Below the pieces are notes generated by a model. The model saw only the letters and a program-made list of their open reading frames with translations. It searched no databases and was not told where the DNA came from. A DNA stretch of 64,000 bases from Mesorhizobium waimense (GTDB lineage: Bacteria > Pseudomonadota > Alphaproteobacteria > Rhizobiales > Rhizobiaceae): NCBI RefSeq assembly GCF_003601975.1, contig NZ_QZWZ01000012.1:62001-126000 (forward strand). Reading direction: 5' to 3'. Positions 42,761-50,688 of this stretch are shown here, piece by piece. The number at the start of each line of letters is the position of its first letter. Within the stretch, counting starts at the first letter, position 1. Both the position numbers and the translations under genes were made by a program.

Positions 42761-43591
42761 ATGACAAAAACGCTTCGCAAATCCCTTCGCCAGCTGGTCA
42801 TAGCGGTGCCGCTGCTTGCGCTCGGTTTCTACTTCATTCCGATCCTGACCACGATCTGGATCGTCTGCGGCCTGATCGACGTCCTACGCAACGCCAACAA
42901 GAACCTGTCGCTGTTCCGCGGCTATTTCCTCGGCAACGGCATCTTCACCTGGCTGCTGTCGCCCTTCAACCTACTGGTCGACCTGCTTTGCTACAGGAAC
43001 CCGGGCGTGTGGAAGCTGGAGCAGTTTCCAGCGGACTATCAGCGCGAGGTCAACGAGGTTTTAGACGTCTTCAAGTCGCGCAAGGATGAGATCATCGCCG
43101 ATATCGATGCCAATTTCGGCACCGGCCGCCGGGGCATGTATGTCTACCAGTGGTACGGCAGGCACAAGATCGATAACGTCGCCGAATTCAACAAGGATTT
43201 CAAATATATAAAGACGATCGCCGTATCCGTTTTCAGGGGCAAGGAATCGACCTCCTGGCATTTCGGGCCACTGCGCCTCAGCCTGCGCATCCTCTACAAC
43301 CTCATCCCGGTGAAAGCCGAGGTTTTCGTCGAGTGCAACAACGTCAAGAACTATTGGCACGACAATCCGCTGTACATTTTCGACGACACGCTGCTGCACC
43401 GCTCGGTCAACGAATATGACGGGCGCCGCTACTGCGTGTTCATGGACATCATCCGTCCGTCGCCGTTTCCGCGCCTGATTTCGGCGCTGCTTGCCATCGT
43501 CTCGGTCAGCGTCGAGCGGATCAATTCCATGTTCTACAAGAACTGGAAGATGATCGGCTCCAGCAAGCCGAAGAAGGTCGGCGCGAACTGA
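42761..43591 (+). CDS. Aspartyl/asparaginyl beta-hydroxylase-like membrane-anchored protein
   Basis: 276 residues. Two hydrophobic stretches (about 14-32 and 50-72) anchor the N-terminus. The C-terminal half matches the Asp/Asn beta-hydroxylase fold: WHFGPLRLSLRI (first iron-ligand His), then FDDTLLHRSVNEYDGRR (second His) and DIIRPSPFPRL. This is the two-His arrangement of AspH-like, Fe(II)/2-oxoglutarate-dependent enzymes, which lack the usual Asp ligand. In several bacteria relatives hydroxylate lipid A or other lipids (LpxO). The membrane anchor makes a lipid or envelope substrate plausible, but that is inference. ATG 42761 lacks a strong ribosome binding site; the longer frame from 42650 has no family support. 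Confidence 0.78.
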   Translation: MTKTLRKSLRQLVIAVPLLALGFYFIPILTTIWIVCGLIDVLRNANKNLSLFRGYFLGNGIFTWLLSPFNLLVDLLCYRNPGVWKLEQFPADYQREVNEVLDVFKSRKDEIIADIDANFGTGRRGMYVYQWYGRHKIDNVAEFNKDFKYIKTIAVSVFRGKESTSWHFGPLRLSLRILYNLIPVKAEVFVECNNVKNYWHDNPLYIFDDTLLHRSVNEYDGRRYCVFMDIIRPSPFPRLISALLAIVSVSVERINSMFYKNWKMIGSSKPKKVGAN

Positions 43592-43619
43592 AATAGCGAT
43601 CAAGGACGGTAGACCGGCG

Positions 43620-43994
43620 ATGATTGATCTCCTTCTCGTTGCCGTGGGCGGGGCCATTGGGTCCGGTATCCGCCATTTGCTGAACTTCGCCGCATTGCGC
43701 TTTGCCGGCCCGAATTTTCCCTGGGGCACGATGGCGATCAACGTCGTCGGCTCTTTTGCCATGGGCGTGTTCATTGCGATCATGGCGCGGCGCGGCGGAT
43801 CGAACGAGCTTCGGCTGTTCATCGCCACCGGCATCCTGGGTGGCTTCACCACCTTTTCGGCTTTCTCGCTCGATTTCGCGACGCTGTGGGGGCGGGGCGA
43901 GGCGCTGCCGGCGTTCGGATACGCGCTTGTCAGCGTCATTGGCGCGATCTTTGCCCTGTTTCTGGGTCTTTGGCTCGCAAGAACCGTTTCATAG
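43620..43994 (+). CDS. crcB: Fluoride exporter CrcB/Fluc
   Basis: 124 residues, four transmembrane helices. Family motifs are GGAIGSGIRH, WGTMAINVVGSF and GGFTTFSAFSLD, which line the dual-topology fluoride channel. There is only a 28-base gap from the previous gene and no fluoride riboswitch fold is apparent. rluC follows after 39 bases. Confidence 0.96.
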   Translation: MIDLLLVAVGGAIGSGIRHLLNFAALRFAGPNFPWGTMAINVVGSFAMGVFIAIMARRGGSNELRLFIATGILGGFTTFSAFSLDFATLWGRGEALPAFGYALVSVIGAIFALFLGLWLARTVS

Positions 43995-44033
43995 TGCTAT
44001 TGCCGCGGCTTCCCAGACGGTAAAGCGAGAAAA

Positions 44034-45014
44034 ATGGCAGGCGTAGAGCAGATCACAGTGGAGGCCGGCGAGGCGGGCATGCGGCTCGATCGCTGGTTCA
44101 AGACCCATTTCCCGGGTCTCGGTTTCGGCCATCTGCAGAAGCTGCTGCGCTCCGGCCAGATCCGCGTCGATGGCGGCCGGGTGAAGGCCGACACGCGTGT
44201 CGAGCCCGGCCAGATGGTCCGCGTGCCACCGCTCGAAGTCGACAAGAAGGGCGAGAGCCCGCTCACCGGGCACTCGATCCGCAACCAGGGCGATGCCGAC
44301 GTGCTCGCCAAGATGCTGATCCATGAAGATCCGAAGGTCTTCGTCTTCAACAAGCCGGCGGGTCTGGCCGTCCAGGGCGGCTCGGGCGTCACCCGCAATG
44401 TCGACGACATGCTGGAAGCCTGGCGCAACCAGAAGGGCGAGAAGCCGCGCCTGGTGCACCGGCTCGACCGCGACACGTCAGGCGTGCTGGTCGTTGCCCG
44501 CACGCGGCTTGCTGCGATGAAGCTCTCCGAGGCGTTCCGGGCGCGCGAGACCAAGAAGACCTACTGGGCCCTGGTCAAGGGCGTTCCGCCGAAGCGCGAG
44601 GACAAGATCTCGACATGGCTGATCAAGGAGCCGACCGCGGACGGCGATAGGGTGCGCGTGGCCGCGCATGGTGAAAAGGGCGCCGATCACGCCGTGTCCT
44701 ATTATCGCGTCATCGAGCAGGCGGCACAGACGATGACCTGGCTGGAAATGGAGCCCTATACCGGCCGTACCCACCAGCTTCGCGTTCATGCCGCCCATAT
44801 CGGCTGCCCGATCATCGGCGACCCCAAATATTTCGAGGCCGATACCAACTGGGACTTTCCGGGCGGCATTCAAAATCGCCTGCATCTGCATGCGCGGCGC
44901 ATCGTCATTCCGCACCCGGACAAGGGCGTCATCGATGTGACCGCGCCGATGCCGCCGCATATGCGCCAGAGCTGGAACCTGATCGGCTTCGACGACGCCA
45001 GCGCGGAGGACTGA
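44034..45014 (+). CDS. rluC: Ribosomal large subunit pseudouridine synthase (RluC/RluA family)
   Basis: 326 residues: an N-terminal S4 RNA-binding domain (RLDRWFKTHFPG through RVDGGRV) and the RluA catalytic domain with HRLDRDTSGVLV (catalytic Asp145). It makes pseudouridines in 23S rRNA; the S4 domain fits RluC (955/2504/2580) or RluD rather than RluA. It is followed three bases later by a permease whose TTG start lies under the GGAGG at the end of this gene. Confidence 0.92.
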   Translation: MAGVEQITVEAGEAGMRLDRWFKTHFPGLGFGHLQKLLRSGQIRVDGGRVKADTRVEPGQMVRVPPLEVDKKGESPLTGHSIRNQGDADVLAKMLIHEDPKVFVFNKPAGLAVQGGSGVTRNVDDMLEAWRNQKGEKPRLVHRLDRDTSGVLVVARTRLAAMKLSEAFRARETKKTYWALVKGVPPKREDKISTWLIKEPTADGDRVRVAAHGEKGADHAVSYYRVIEQAAQTMTWLEMEPYTGRTHQLRVHAAHIGCPIIGDPKYFEADTNWDFPGGIQNRLHLHARRIVIPHPDKGVIDVTAPMPPHMRQSWNLIGFDDASAED

Positions 45015-45016
45015 GA

Positions 45017-45934
45017 TTGGCAATTGCGCCCGCATTGGATCGTCGCGACGCGGTCGACCTGGCGGCGGCGGCCATCATGGTCGGGCTGACGTTTTCCTGG
45101 GGGCTCAACTACGTCGCCGCAAAAATCTCCTATGCAGGCTACGACCCGGTTTTCCTGTCGATCGCACGCTCGATCATCGGCGGCCTCTGCGTATTCGGCT
45201 GGTGCCGCTGGCGCGGTATTGCGCTGTTTACGCCGGACAAAACCCTTGTCTCGGGGGCCTTGGTGGGCGCGCTGTTTGGCGTCGAGTTCCTGTGCCTCTA
45301 TGTCGGGCTCGAACACACCACCGTTGCCCGCAACACGCTTCTGGTCAACACCATGCCATTCTGGGTGCTGGTCGGCGGTCACTTTCTGCTCGACGAGCGC
45401 ATCACGGGGCGCAAGCTTGTCGGCCTTCTTCTGGCATTTGGCGGACTGGCCGCGGTCTTCTCCGACAAGATGAGTGCCGTCGGTGGCTCGACATTGACAG
45501 GTGACCTTCTCAGCCTCGCCGCCGGCATCCTCTGGGCTCTGACCAGCATCGTCATCAAGCGCTCGAAGCTGGCCGAAACCAGCGCCGAGAAGTCGCTGCT
45601 CTATCAATTGGCCGGTGCCGTCGTCGTCGGTGTCCTGGTGCTGCCTTTCGCCGGCCCATCAATCCGCGACTTTGCCGCATTGCCGACATTGGCGCTGCTG
45701 TTCCAGGCCGTTTACGTCGTCGCCTTCACCTATGTGCTGTGGTTCTGGCTGCTCAGGCGCTACCCGGCATCCGGCCTGTCGAGCTTCACCTTCCTGTCGC
45801 CGGTGTTCGGCGTGCTGTGCGGCGCCGTGATCTTGAGCGAGCCGCTGACCGTGCGTATCTTTCTGGCACTCGGCCTGATCGCGGCCGGACTGATCATCGT
45901 CAACCGGCCGGTGCGCAAGCAAATCCCCGGATAG
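45017..45934 (+). CDS. DMT-superfamily (EamA-type) permease
   Basis: 305 residues with ten predicted transmembrane helices and two EamA repeats; each repeat carries an acidic residue near its fourth helix (LDERITG, LSEPLTV). It starts at TTG 45017, placed eight bases after GGAGG inside the rluC end, indicating translational coupling. The substrate is unknown. Not closely similar to the permease at the window's left end beyond the shared fold. Confidence 0.87.
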   Translation: MAIAPALDRRDAVDLAAAAIMVGLTFSWGLNYVAAKISYAGYDPVFLSIARSIIGGLCVFGWCRWRGIALFTPDKTLVSGALVGALFGVEFLCLYVGLEHTTVARNTLLVNTMPFWVLVGGHFLLDERITGRKLVGLLLAFGGLAAVFSDKMSAVGGSTLTGDLLSLAAGILWALTSIVIKRSKLAETSAEKSLLYQLAGAVVVGVLVLPFAGPSIRDFAALPTLALLFQAVYVVAFTYVLWFWLLRRYPASGLSSFTFLSPVFGVLCGAVILSEPLTVRIFLALGLIAAGLIIVNRPVRKQIPG

Positions 45935-45945
45935 GAAGTTCTGGC

Positions 45946-46737
45946 ATGCGCGATATCCTCAACGACCTCGAAGCGGGAAAGCAGCTGTCCGATCCGGACC
46001 CGGTGCGCCGCGCCCAGATTCAGATGAAGACGCCGCTGCCGAAGCGCTTCTACAAGGACGTCTCGGTCGCGCCGGCCGATGACGGATTTGCCGTTCATCT
46101 CGACGGCAGGCCGGTGCGCACGCCCGGCAAGGCGCTGCTCGCGCTGCCGACCGAGAAGGCGGCGGCGCTGGTCGCCGGAGAGTTCGACGCGCAGGGCGAG
46201 ACCATCGATCCGGTTTCGATGCCGGTGATGCGTCTCGTCAACACGGCCATCGACGGCGTCGCCAGCGACCCGCAGGCGGTGCTGGAGGACATATTGCGCT
46301 TCGCCTCGTCCGATCTCCTCTGCTATCGCGCCGACGCGCCGCAAGGGCTGGTCGATCGCCAGAACGAGCGTTGGGATCCGGTCATCGACTGGGCGCGGAC
46401 CGCGCTTGGCGCTCGCTTCAACCTTGCCGAAGGCATCATCCATGTCGAGCAGCCGCGCGAGACCATCGCGGTGCTGGGCGTCCACCTTGCCCAGCGCAAG
46501 GAGCCGGTGCGGCTGGCCGCTATCCATGTCATGACGTCGCTGACCGGTTCGGCGCTGCTGGCGCTGGCGGTCGATTTCGGCGAGCTCGACGGCGAGGCGG
46601 CCTGGGCTGCCGGCCATGTCGATGAGGACTGGCAGGTCGAGCATTGGGGCCAGGATGCCGAGGCCGTCGCGCGCCGGTCGGCCCGCAAGCGTGACATGCT
46701 GGCAGCGATCAGTCTTCTCGACGCGCTCAACGGCTGA
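45946..46737 (+). CDS. ATP12-family F1-ATPase assembly chaperone
   Basis: 263 residues. Matches the ATP12 family: KRFYKDVSV with VHLDGRPVRTPGK near residues 35-60, then the helical domain with VMRLVNTAIDG, SSDLLCYRA and WDPVIDW. In mitochondria and alphaproteobacteria ATP12 binds the F1 alpha subunit during ATP synthase assembly. ATG 45946 follows AGGAAG; the longer frame from 45739 overlaps the permease and is rejected. Confidence 0.9.
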   Translation: MRDILNDLEAGKQLSDPDPVRRAQIQMKTPLPKRFYKDVSVAPADDGFAVHLDGRPVRTPGKALLALPTEKAAALVAGEFDAQGETIDPVSMPVMRLVNTAIDGVASDPQAVLEDILRFASSDLLCYRADAPQGLVDRQNERWDPVIDWARTALGARFNLAEGIIHVEQPRETIAVLGVHLAQRKEPVRLAAIHVMTSLTGSALLALAVDFGELDGEAAWAAGHVDEDWQVEHWGQDAEAVARRSARKRDMLAAISLLDALNG

Positions 46738-46759
46738 CGATCGTTTCCCGGCTTCCTTT

Positions 46760-46789
46760 TTGCACTGCACATTAGACCAAAGTCATAAT
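46760..46789 (+). promoter_or_regulatory. candidate promoter of the MFS transporter gene
   Basis: TTGCAC, 18 bases, CATAAT (or 17 bases to TCATAA). It would start transcription near 46796 and give a leader of about 135 bases. Confidence 0.4.
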
Positions 46790-46803
46790 CCCAAGGTTGG
46801 TCT
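46774..46803. promoter_or_regulatory. inverted repeat overlapping the MFS promoter (possible operator)
   Basis: AGACCAA and TTGGTCT are perfect 7-base inverted arms with a 16-base gap. They straddle the -10 element and the expected transcription start, the position of a repressor site. Confidence 0.35.
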
Positions 46804-46852
46804 GCCTCTGGGCGGTGCTTTCTGTCATTTTTTGCGCCGATGGCTGCACTGA

Positions 46853-46879
46853 GTCCGCGTTTTCGAGGAGAACGCGGAC
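46853..46879 (+). promoter_or_regulatory. hairpin in the leader of the MFS transporter gene
   Basis: GTCCGCGTT/AACGCGGAC, a perfect 9-bp stem with a 9-base loop that contains GAGGAG. No T tract. It lies 53 bases before the start codon. Confidence 0.45.
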
Positions 46880-46931
46880 AATTACCCCCGCACCATCGAG
46901 GACAGACGGGATCTCACGGGAGGACATATCA

Positions 46932-48821
46932 ATGGCAATGGCATCGACCGCCGGCGAAACCAGCCGCGGCATGACGCGAGAGGAGAAGAAGGTCATCTTC
47001 GCTTCCTCGCTCGGCACCGTTTTCGAATGGTACGATTTCTATCTCTACGGTTCGCTGGCAGTGTTCATTGGTTCGACTTTCTTCAGCCCAACCATTCCGG
47101 AAGCGACGCGCAATATCTTCGCACTGCTTGCTTTCGCCGCCGGTTTCCTGGTGCGCCCGTTCGGCGCGCTGCTGTTCGGCCGCATAGGTGACCTTGTCGG
47201 CCGCAAATATACTTTCCTTGTCACCATGACGATCATGGGTCTGTCGACCTTCCTGGTCGGCTTGCTGCCTGGATATGCAACTTTGGGCATCGCGGCTCCC
47301 GTGATCCTGATCATCTTGCGTATGCTGCAGGGCCTGGCGCTGGGCGGCGAGTATGGCGGTGCGGCCACCTATGTCGCCGAGCACGCGCCAGACGACCGGC
47401 GCGGCTACTATACATCGTGGATCCAGACGACGGCCACGCTCGGCCTGTTCCTGTCGTTGGTCGTGATCCTGATCGTGCAGGCTTCATTGACCAAGGAAAA
47501 CTATGCTGCCTGGGGCTGGCGTATTCCATTCATCGTCTCCTTCGTGCTGCTCGGCATCTCGATCTGGATCCGGCTTTCATTGTCTGAATCGCCGACCTTC
47601 CAGCGCATGAAGGACGAGGGCAAGGGCTCGAAGGCGCCGCTGACGGAAGCCTTCGGTCAATGGAAGAATGCCAAGATCGCGCTGCTGGCGCTGCTCGGCC
47701 TCACCGCCGGCCAGGCCGTGGTCTGGTACAACGGCCAGTTCTACGCGCTGTTCTTCCTGACCAACGTGCTCAAGGTCGATGCGCAGTCGGTCAATATCAT
47801 GATCGCCATCGCGCTGGCGGTGGGTTCGATCTTCTTCGTCGTATTCGGATGGCTGTCGGACAAGATCGGCCGCAAGCCGATCATCATGGCGGGTCTCGCT
47901 TTGGCCATCGTCTGCACCTTCCCGCTGTTCAAGGCGCTGACCTGGGCGGCCAACCCGGCGCTCGCCACCGCGCAGCAGAACACGCGTGCAACCGTGACCG
48001 CCGCACCGGGCGACTGCAGGTTCCAGTTCAATCCGGTCGGCACGGCGAAGTTCACGACATCCTGCGATATCGCCACGTCGTTCCTGACCAAGAACTCGGT
48101 TCCTTATGACGTTGTGGCGACGGCAGCACCGGGAACCGCCGCGTCGGTCAAGATCGGCAACGAGACCGTGGAGTCCTACGACGCGATCGCCGCCGGCGAT
48201 CAGGCCAAGGCCAAGGAAACCGCCTTCATCAAGGCCGTCAACATGTCGCTGCAGGACGGCGGCTATCCGCTGAAGCGTGCTGCCGCCAAGGTAACGGACC
48301 AGAAGCTCGATGCCTTTGTCGCTGCCAACCCTGAGCTGAAGCTCGATGCCGCCGCAATCCGCGCCGGCGAGAAGGCGACGGTTCCGACCGAGCAGGCGAT
48401 CAAGGACAAGCTCCTGACCGCCGACGAGGCCGCCGGCGCGCCCGAGGTCACCGTCTACAACATACCGGGCGGCGGCGCCTTCGCCATGTTCGCCGATCCG
48501 GCGGCGGTGAACTGGCCGATGACGATCGGCATCCTGTTCATCCTCGTCATCTTCGTCACCATGGTCTACGGACCAATCGCGGCTATCCTGGTCGAGATGT
48601 TCCCGACCCGCATCCGCTACACCGGCATGTCGCTGCCGTATCACATCGGCAATGGCTGGTTCGGCGGGTTGCTGCCGGCAACGGTGTTCGCGCTCAGCGC
48701 CTACCGAGGCGATATCTACTACGGCCTCTGGTATCCGGTGGTGATCGCGGCGATGTCGCTGATCATAGGCATGATCTTCGTCAGGGATACGCTCGGCACC
48801 AACCTGCACACCAAGCAGTAG
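46932..48821 (+). CDS. MHS-family MFS transporter with a large inserted domain
   Basis: 629 residues, about 180 more than usual metabolite:H+ symporters (ProP/KgtP/ShiA type). The N-terminal half is standard: SSLGTVFEWYDFYLYG in helix 1, GRIGDLVGRK in loop 2-3, LGGEYGGAATYVAEHAP in helix 5, and the second half motif WLSDKIGRKP. After the helix ending FKALTW (about 336) comes a non-hydrophobic, Ala/Lys/Asp-rich segment to about residue 513 with two Cys (CRFQF, SCDIA). Then the last helices resume (NWPMTIGILFILVI). By topology the insert should face the periplasm. ATG 46932 behind GGGAGGACAT is the best start. Substrate unknown; organic acids or osmolytes are typical. Confidence 0.85.
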   Translation: MAMASTAGETSRGMTREEKKVIFASSLGTVFEWYDFYLYGSLAVFIGSTFFSPTIPEATRNIFALLAFAAGFLVRPFGALLFGRIGDLVGRKYTFLVTMTIMGLSTFLVGLLPGYATLGIAAPVILIILRMLQGLALGGEYGGAATYVAEHAPDDRRGYYTSWIQTTATLGLFLSLVVILIVQASLTKENYAAWGWRIPFIVSFVLLGISIWIRLSLSESPTFQRMKDEGKGSKAPLTEAFGQWKNAKIALLALLGLTAGQAVVWYNGQFYALFFLTNVLKVDAQSVNIMIAIALAVGSIFFVVFGWLSDKIGRKPIIMAGLALAIVCTFPLFKALTWAANPALATAQQNTRATVTAAPGDCRFQFNPVGTAKFTTSCDIATSFLTKNSVPYDVVATAAPGTAASVKIGNETVESYDAIAAGDQAKAKETAFIKAVNMSLQDGGYPLKRAAAKVTDQKLDAFVAANPELKLDAAAIRAGEKATVPTEQAIKDKLLTADEAAGAPEVTVYNIPGGGAFAMFADPAAVNWPMTIGILFILVIFVTMVYGPIAAILVEMFPTRIRYTGMSLPYHIGNGWFGGLLPATVFALSAYRGDIYYGLWYPVVIAAMSLIIGMIFVRDTLGTNLHTKQ

Positions 48822-48852
48822 GGCTGATCAGTCGCCTCTAGCTAAAAAGCCA

Positions 48853-48884
48853 AGCCCGGCGTGAGCGATCACGCCGGGCTTTTT
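48853..48884 (+). terminator. rho-independent terminator after the MFS transporter
   Basis: Perfect 12-bp stem AGCCCGGCGTGA/TCACGCCGGGCT, loop GCGA, then TTTT. It lies between the convergent MFS and DUF2735-like genes. Confidence 0.9.
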
Positions 48885-48909
48885 CATGCGAAAGCGTTGC
48901 AGGAAAAGA

Positions 48910-49104
48910 TCAGCTCTTGCGCTGCTGGTTCTCTTCCTCGATTGCGGCCTCATGGTACCAGCCGTCAAAATCGGCATGCGTGTTGCGCAGCGAGGCAAGC
49001 TCTGCCGCGAACTTGGCCTTTGCGCCTAAATTTGAGGCAGACATGCGCGCTGCCGTTGGGAACATCAGGATTTTTGCCGATGGGCGTCCAGAGACGATTT
49101 CCAT
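48910..49104 (-). CDS. Small DUF2735-like protein divergent from glnII
   Basis: 64 residues from ATG 49104, which has GGGGAG six bases upstream; an in-frame GTG at 49143 is less well placed. The N-terminal GRPSAKILMFP resembles the SAKI(Y/L)xFP signature of DUF2735, a small family I know from Rhizobiales, where members are often found beside glnII. The rest is a charged helix (AELASLRNTHADFDGWYHEAAIEEE). Function unknown. The divergent arrangement and shared 311-bp control region suggest a role or at least co-regulation with nitrogen assimilation. Confidence 0.65.
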   Translation of the reverse strand: MEIVSGRPSAKILMFPTAARMSASNLGAKAKFAAELASLRNTHADFDGWYHEAAIEEENQQRKS

Positions 49105-49250
49105 TGCCGGCTCCCCTTCTTCCTTAGGAACTTGCCGATTCACCTTTCCCCAAGATAGGTTTTGCGATTCAGTTAGGCAATATGCCTACGAAAAGATCAA
49201 TATTTGCCCAATATTTATGCACGCAGTGCTTTTGATTGATCTGGACGCAA

Positions 49251-49268
49251 TGCTGAGGCGGCTCAGCA
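49251..49268. promoter_or_regulatory. inverted repeat upstream of the glnII promoter
   Basis: TGCTGAG-GCGG-CTCAGCA, perfect 7-bp arms, centred about 60 bases before the -24 element. A position suited to a regulator. It does not match the usual NtrC consensus (GCACC...GGTGC) well. Confidence 0.35.
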
Positions 49269-49318
49269 AATTCAACGCGATGCCCCCGACCATTTTGCCG
49301 CACCCGCTGGAGCGCGAG

Positions 49319-49334
49319 TGGCACACGATTTGCA
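49319..49334 (+). promoter_or_regulatory. sigma-54 (RpoN) promoter of glnII
   Basis: TGGCAC-ACGAT-TTGCA matches the -24/-12 consensus TGGCAC-N5-TTGC(A/T) exactly. Expected transcription start is near 49345, about 70 bases before the glnII ATG. Rhizobial glnII genes are known to need RpoN and NtrC. Confidence 0.85.
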
Positions 49335-49415
49335 TTTTAACGGACCGGCAGGCCGGCTCGATCCGGCCGTGCATCGACACCGTGTGCGGTGGTCAAGCAA
49401 CCGAGAGGCTCTAGA

Positions 49416-50456
49416 ATGACCAAATACAAGCTCGAGTATATCTGGCTCGATGGATACACCCCGGTCCCCAATCTTCGCGGCAAGACCCAGATCAAGGATT
49501 ACGCCGAGTTCCCGACGCTCGAGCAGCTGCCACTGTGGGGCTTCGACGGTTCCTCGACGCAGCAAGCCGAAGGCCACAGCTCCGACTGCGTGCTGAAGCC
49601 GGTCGCCGTGTTCCCGGATCCGGCCCGCACCAATGGCGTGCTGGTGATGTGCGAAGTGATGATGCCCGATGGCGTGACGCCGCATAGCTCCAACAAGCGC
49701 GCCACCATCCTCGACGACGAGGGCGCATGGTTCGGCTTCGAGCAGGAGTATTTCTTCTACAAGGACGGCCGTCCGCTCGGCTTCCCGGAGAGCGGCTATC
49801 CGGCGCCGCAGGGCCCTTATTACACCGGCGTTGGCTTTTCGAATGTCGGCTCGGTCGCGCGCCAGATCGTCGAGGAGCATCTCGACCAGTGCCTCGCCGC
49901 CGGCATCAACCATGAAGGCATCAACGCCGAAGTGGCCAAGGGCCAGTGGGAATTCCAGATCTTCGGCAAGGGCTCCAAGAAGGCCGCCGACCAGATGTGG
50001 ATGGCTCGCTACTTGATGCAGCGCCTGACCGAAAAATACGGCATCGACATTGAATATCACTGCAAGCCGCTCGGCGACACCGACTGGAACGGCTCGGGCA
50101 TGCATGCCAACTTCTCGACCGCCTATATGCGCGAAGTCGGCGGCAAGGCCTATTTCGAAGCGCTGATGGCGGCCTTCGACAAGAACCTGATGGATCATAT
50201 CGCCGTTTACGGTCCGGACAACGACAAGCGTCTGACCGGCAAGCACGAGACTGCGCCGTGGAACAAGTTCAGCTACGGCATCGCCGACCGCGGCGCCTCG
50301 ATCCGCGTGCCGCACTCCTTCGTCAACAACGGCTACAAGGGCTATCTGGAAGACCGTCGCCCGAACTCGCAGGGCGACCCCTACCAGATCGCTTCGCAGA
50401 TCCTGAAGACGATCGCGTCGGTTCCGGCCAGCGGCGAGGTATCGGCTGCCGCCTGA
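49416..50456 (+). CDS. glnII: Glutamine synthetase type II
   Basis: 346 residues of the eukaryotic-type, octa-/decameric GSII found in rhizobia, Frankia and Streptomyces. Signature segments are LEYIWLDGYTPVPNLRGKT, WGFDGSSTQQAEG, the ATP-binding KGQWEFQI, NGSGMHANFST and DRGASIRVP. It makes glutamine from glutamate, ammonium and ATP, is not adenylylated, and is induced under nitrogen limitation. ATG 49416 behind CCGAGAGG was chosen over a codon at 49389. It is controlled by the sigma-54 promoter 80 bases upstream and followed by its own terminator, then by the convergent glnA. Confidence 0.98.
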   Translation: MTKYKLEYIWLDGYTPVPNLRGKTQIKDYAEFPTLEQLPLWGFDGSSTQQAEGHSSDCVLKPVAVFPDPARTNGVLVMCEVMMPDGVTPHSSNKRATILDDEGAWFGFEQEYFFYKDGRPLGFPESGYPAPQGPYYTGVGFSNVGSVARQIVEEHLDQCLAAGINHEGINAEVAKGQWEFQIFGKGSKKAADQMWMARYLMQRLTEKYGIDIEYHCKPLGDTDWNGSGMHANFSTAYMREVGGKAYFEALMAAFDKNLMDHIAVYGPDNDKRLTGKHETAPWNKFSYGIADRGASIRVPHSFVNNGYKGYLEDRRPNSQGDPYQIASQILKTIASVPASGEVSAAA

Positions 50457-50512
50457 CCCTTAGCCACGGTACGGGCCGGATGGCCGCACCGTGCTGTTAA
50501 ACCGGCTCCTGG

Positions 50513-50542
50513 AAAGCCCTGGCGAAGACGCCGGGGCTTTTG
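50513..50542 (+). terminator. rho-independent terminator after glnII
   Basis: AAAGCCCTGGCG/CGCCGGGGCTTT, 12 bp with one wobble, loop AAGA, then T-rich. It ends glnII. Confidence 0.85.
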
Positions 50543-50633
50543 TTGTGGGATGATTTACGGCCGGCAACAATGCGATGGATCGGCTCCGCCAGGTTGAGGG
50601 CCCATTGAGCCACAATGGCCATTAGGCCACAAA

Positions 50634-50662
50634 GAAAAAACCCTCGGAGTGACCTCCGAGGG
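50634..50662 (-). terminator. rho-independent terminator after glnA
   Basis: On the minus strand CCCTCGGAG-GTCA-CTCCGAGGG is followed by six T (A run at 50635-50640 on the plus strand). It lies 27 bases past the glnA stop and faces the glnII terminator. Confidence 0.9.
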
Positions 50663-50688
50663 CTTCAAATCTCAATCCGATCAGAAGT

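Larger units (their letters stand above)
49105..49415. other. 311-bp divergent control region of glnII and the DUF2735-like gene
   Basis: A/T-richer than its surroundings (for example 49140-49245). It contains a sigma-54 promoter for glnII (49319-49334) and a perfect 7-bp inverted repeat (49251-49268). No protein gene is supported. Confidence 0.7.

Noticed and set aside
43592..43619. Fluoride riboswitch ahead of crcB
   Set aside because: Only 28 bases separate crcB from the previous gene and no riboswitch core can fit.
49219..49229. GCACGCAGTGC as an NtrC site for glnII
   Set aside because: Half-site spacing of three bases does not fit the usual GCACC...GGTGC arrangement; no convincing NtrC pair was found by eye.
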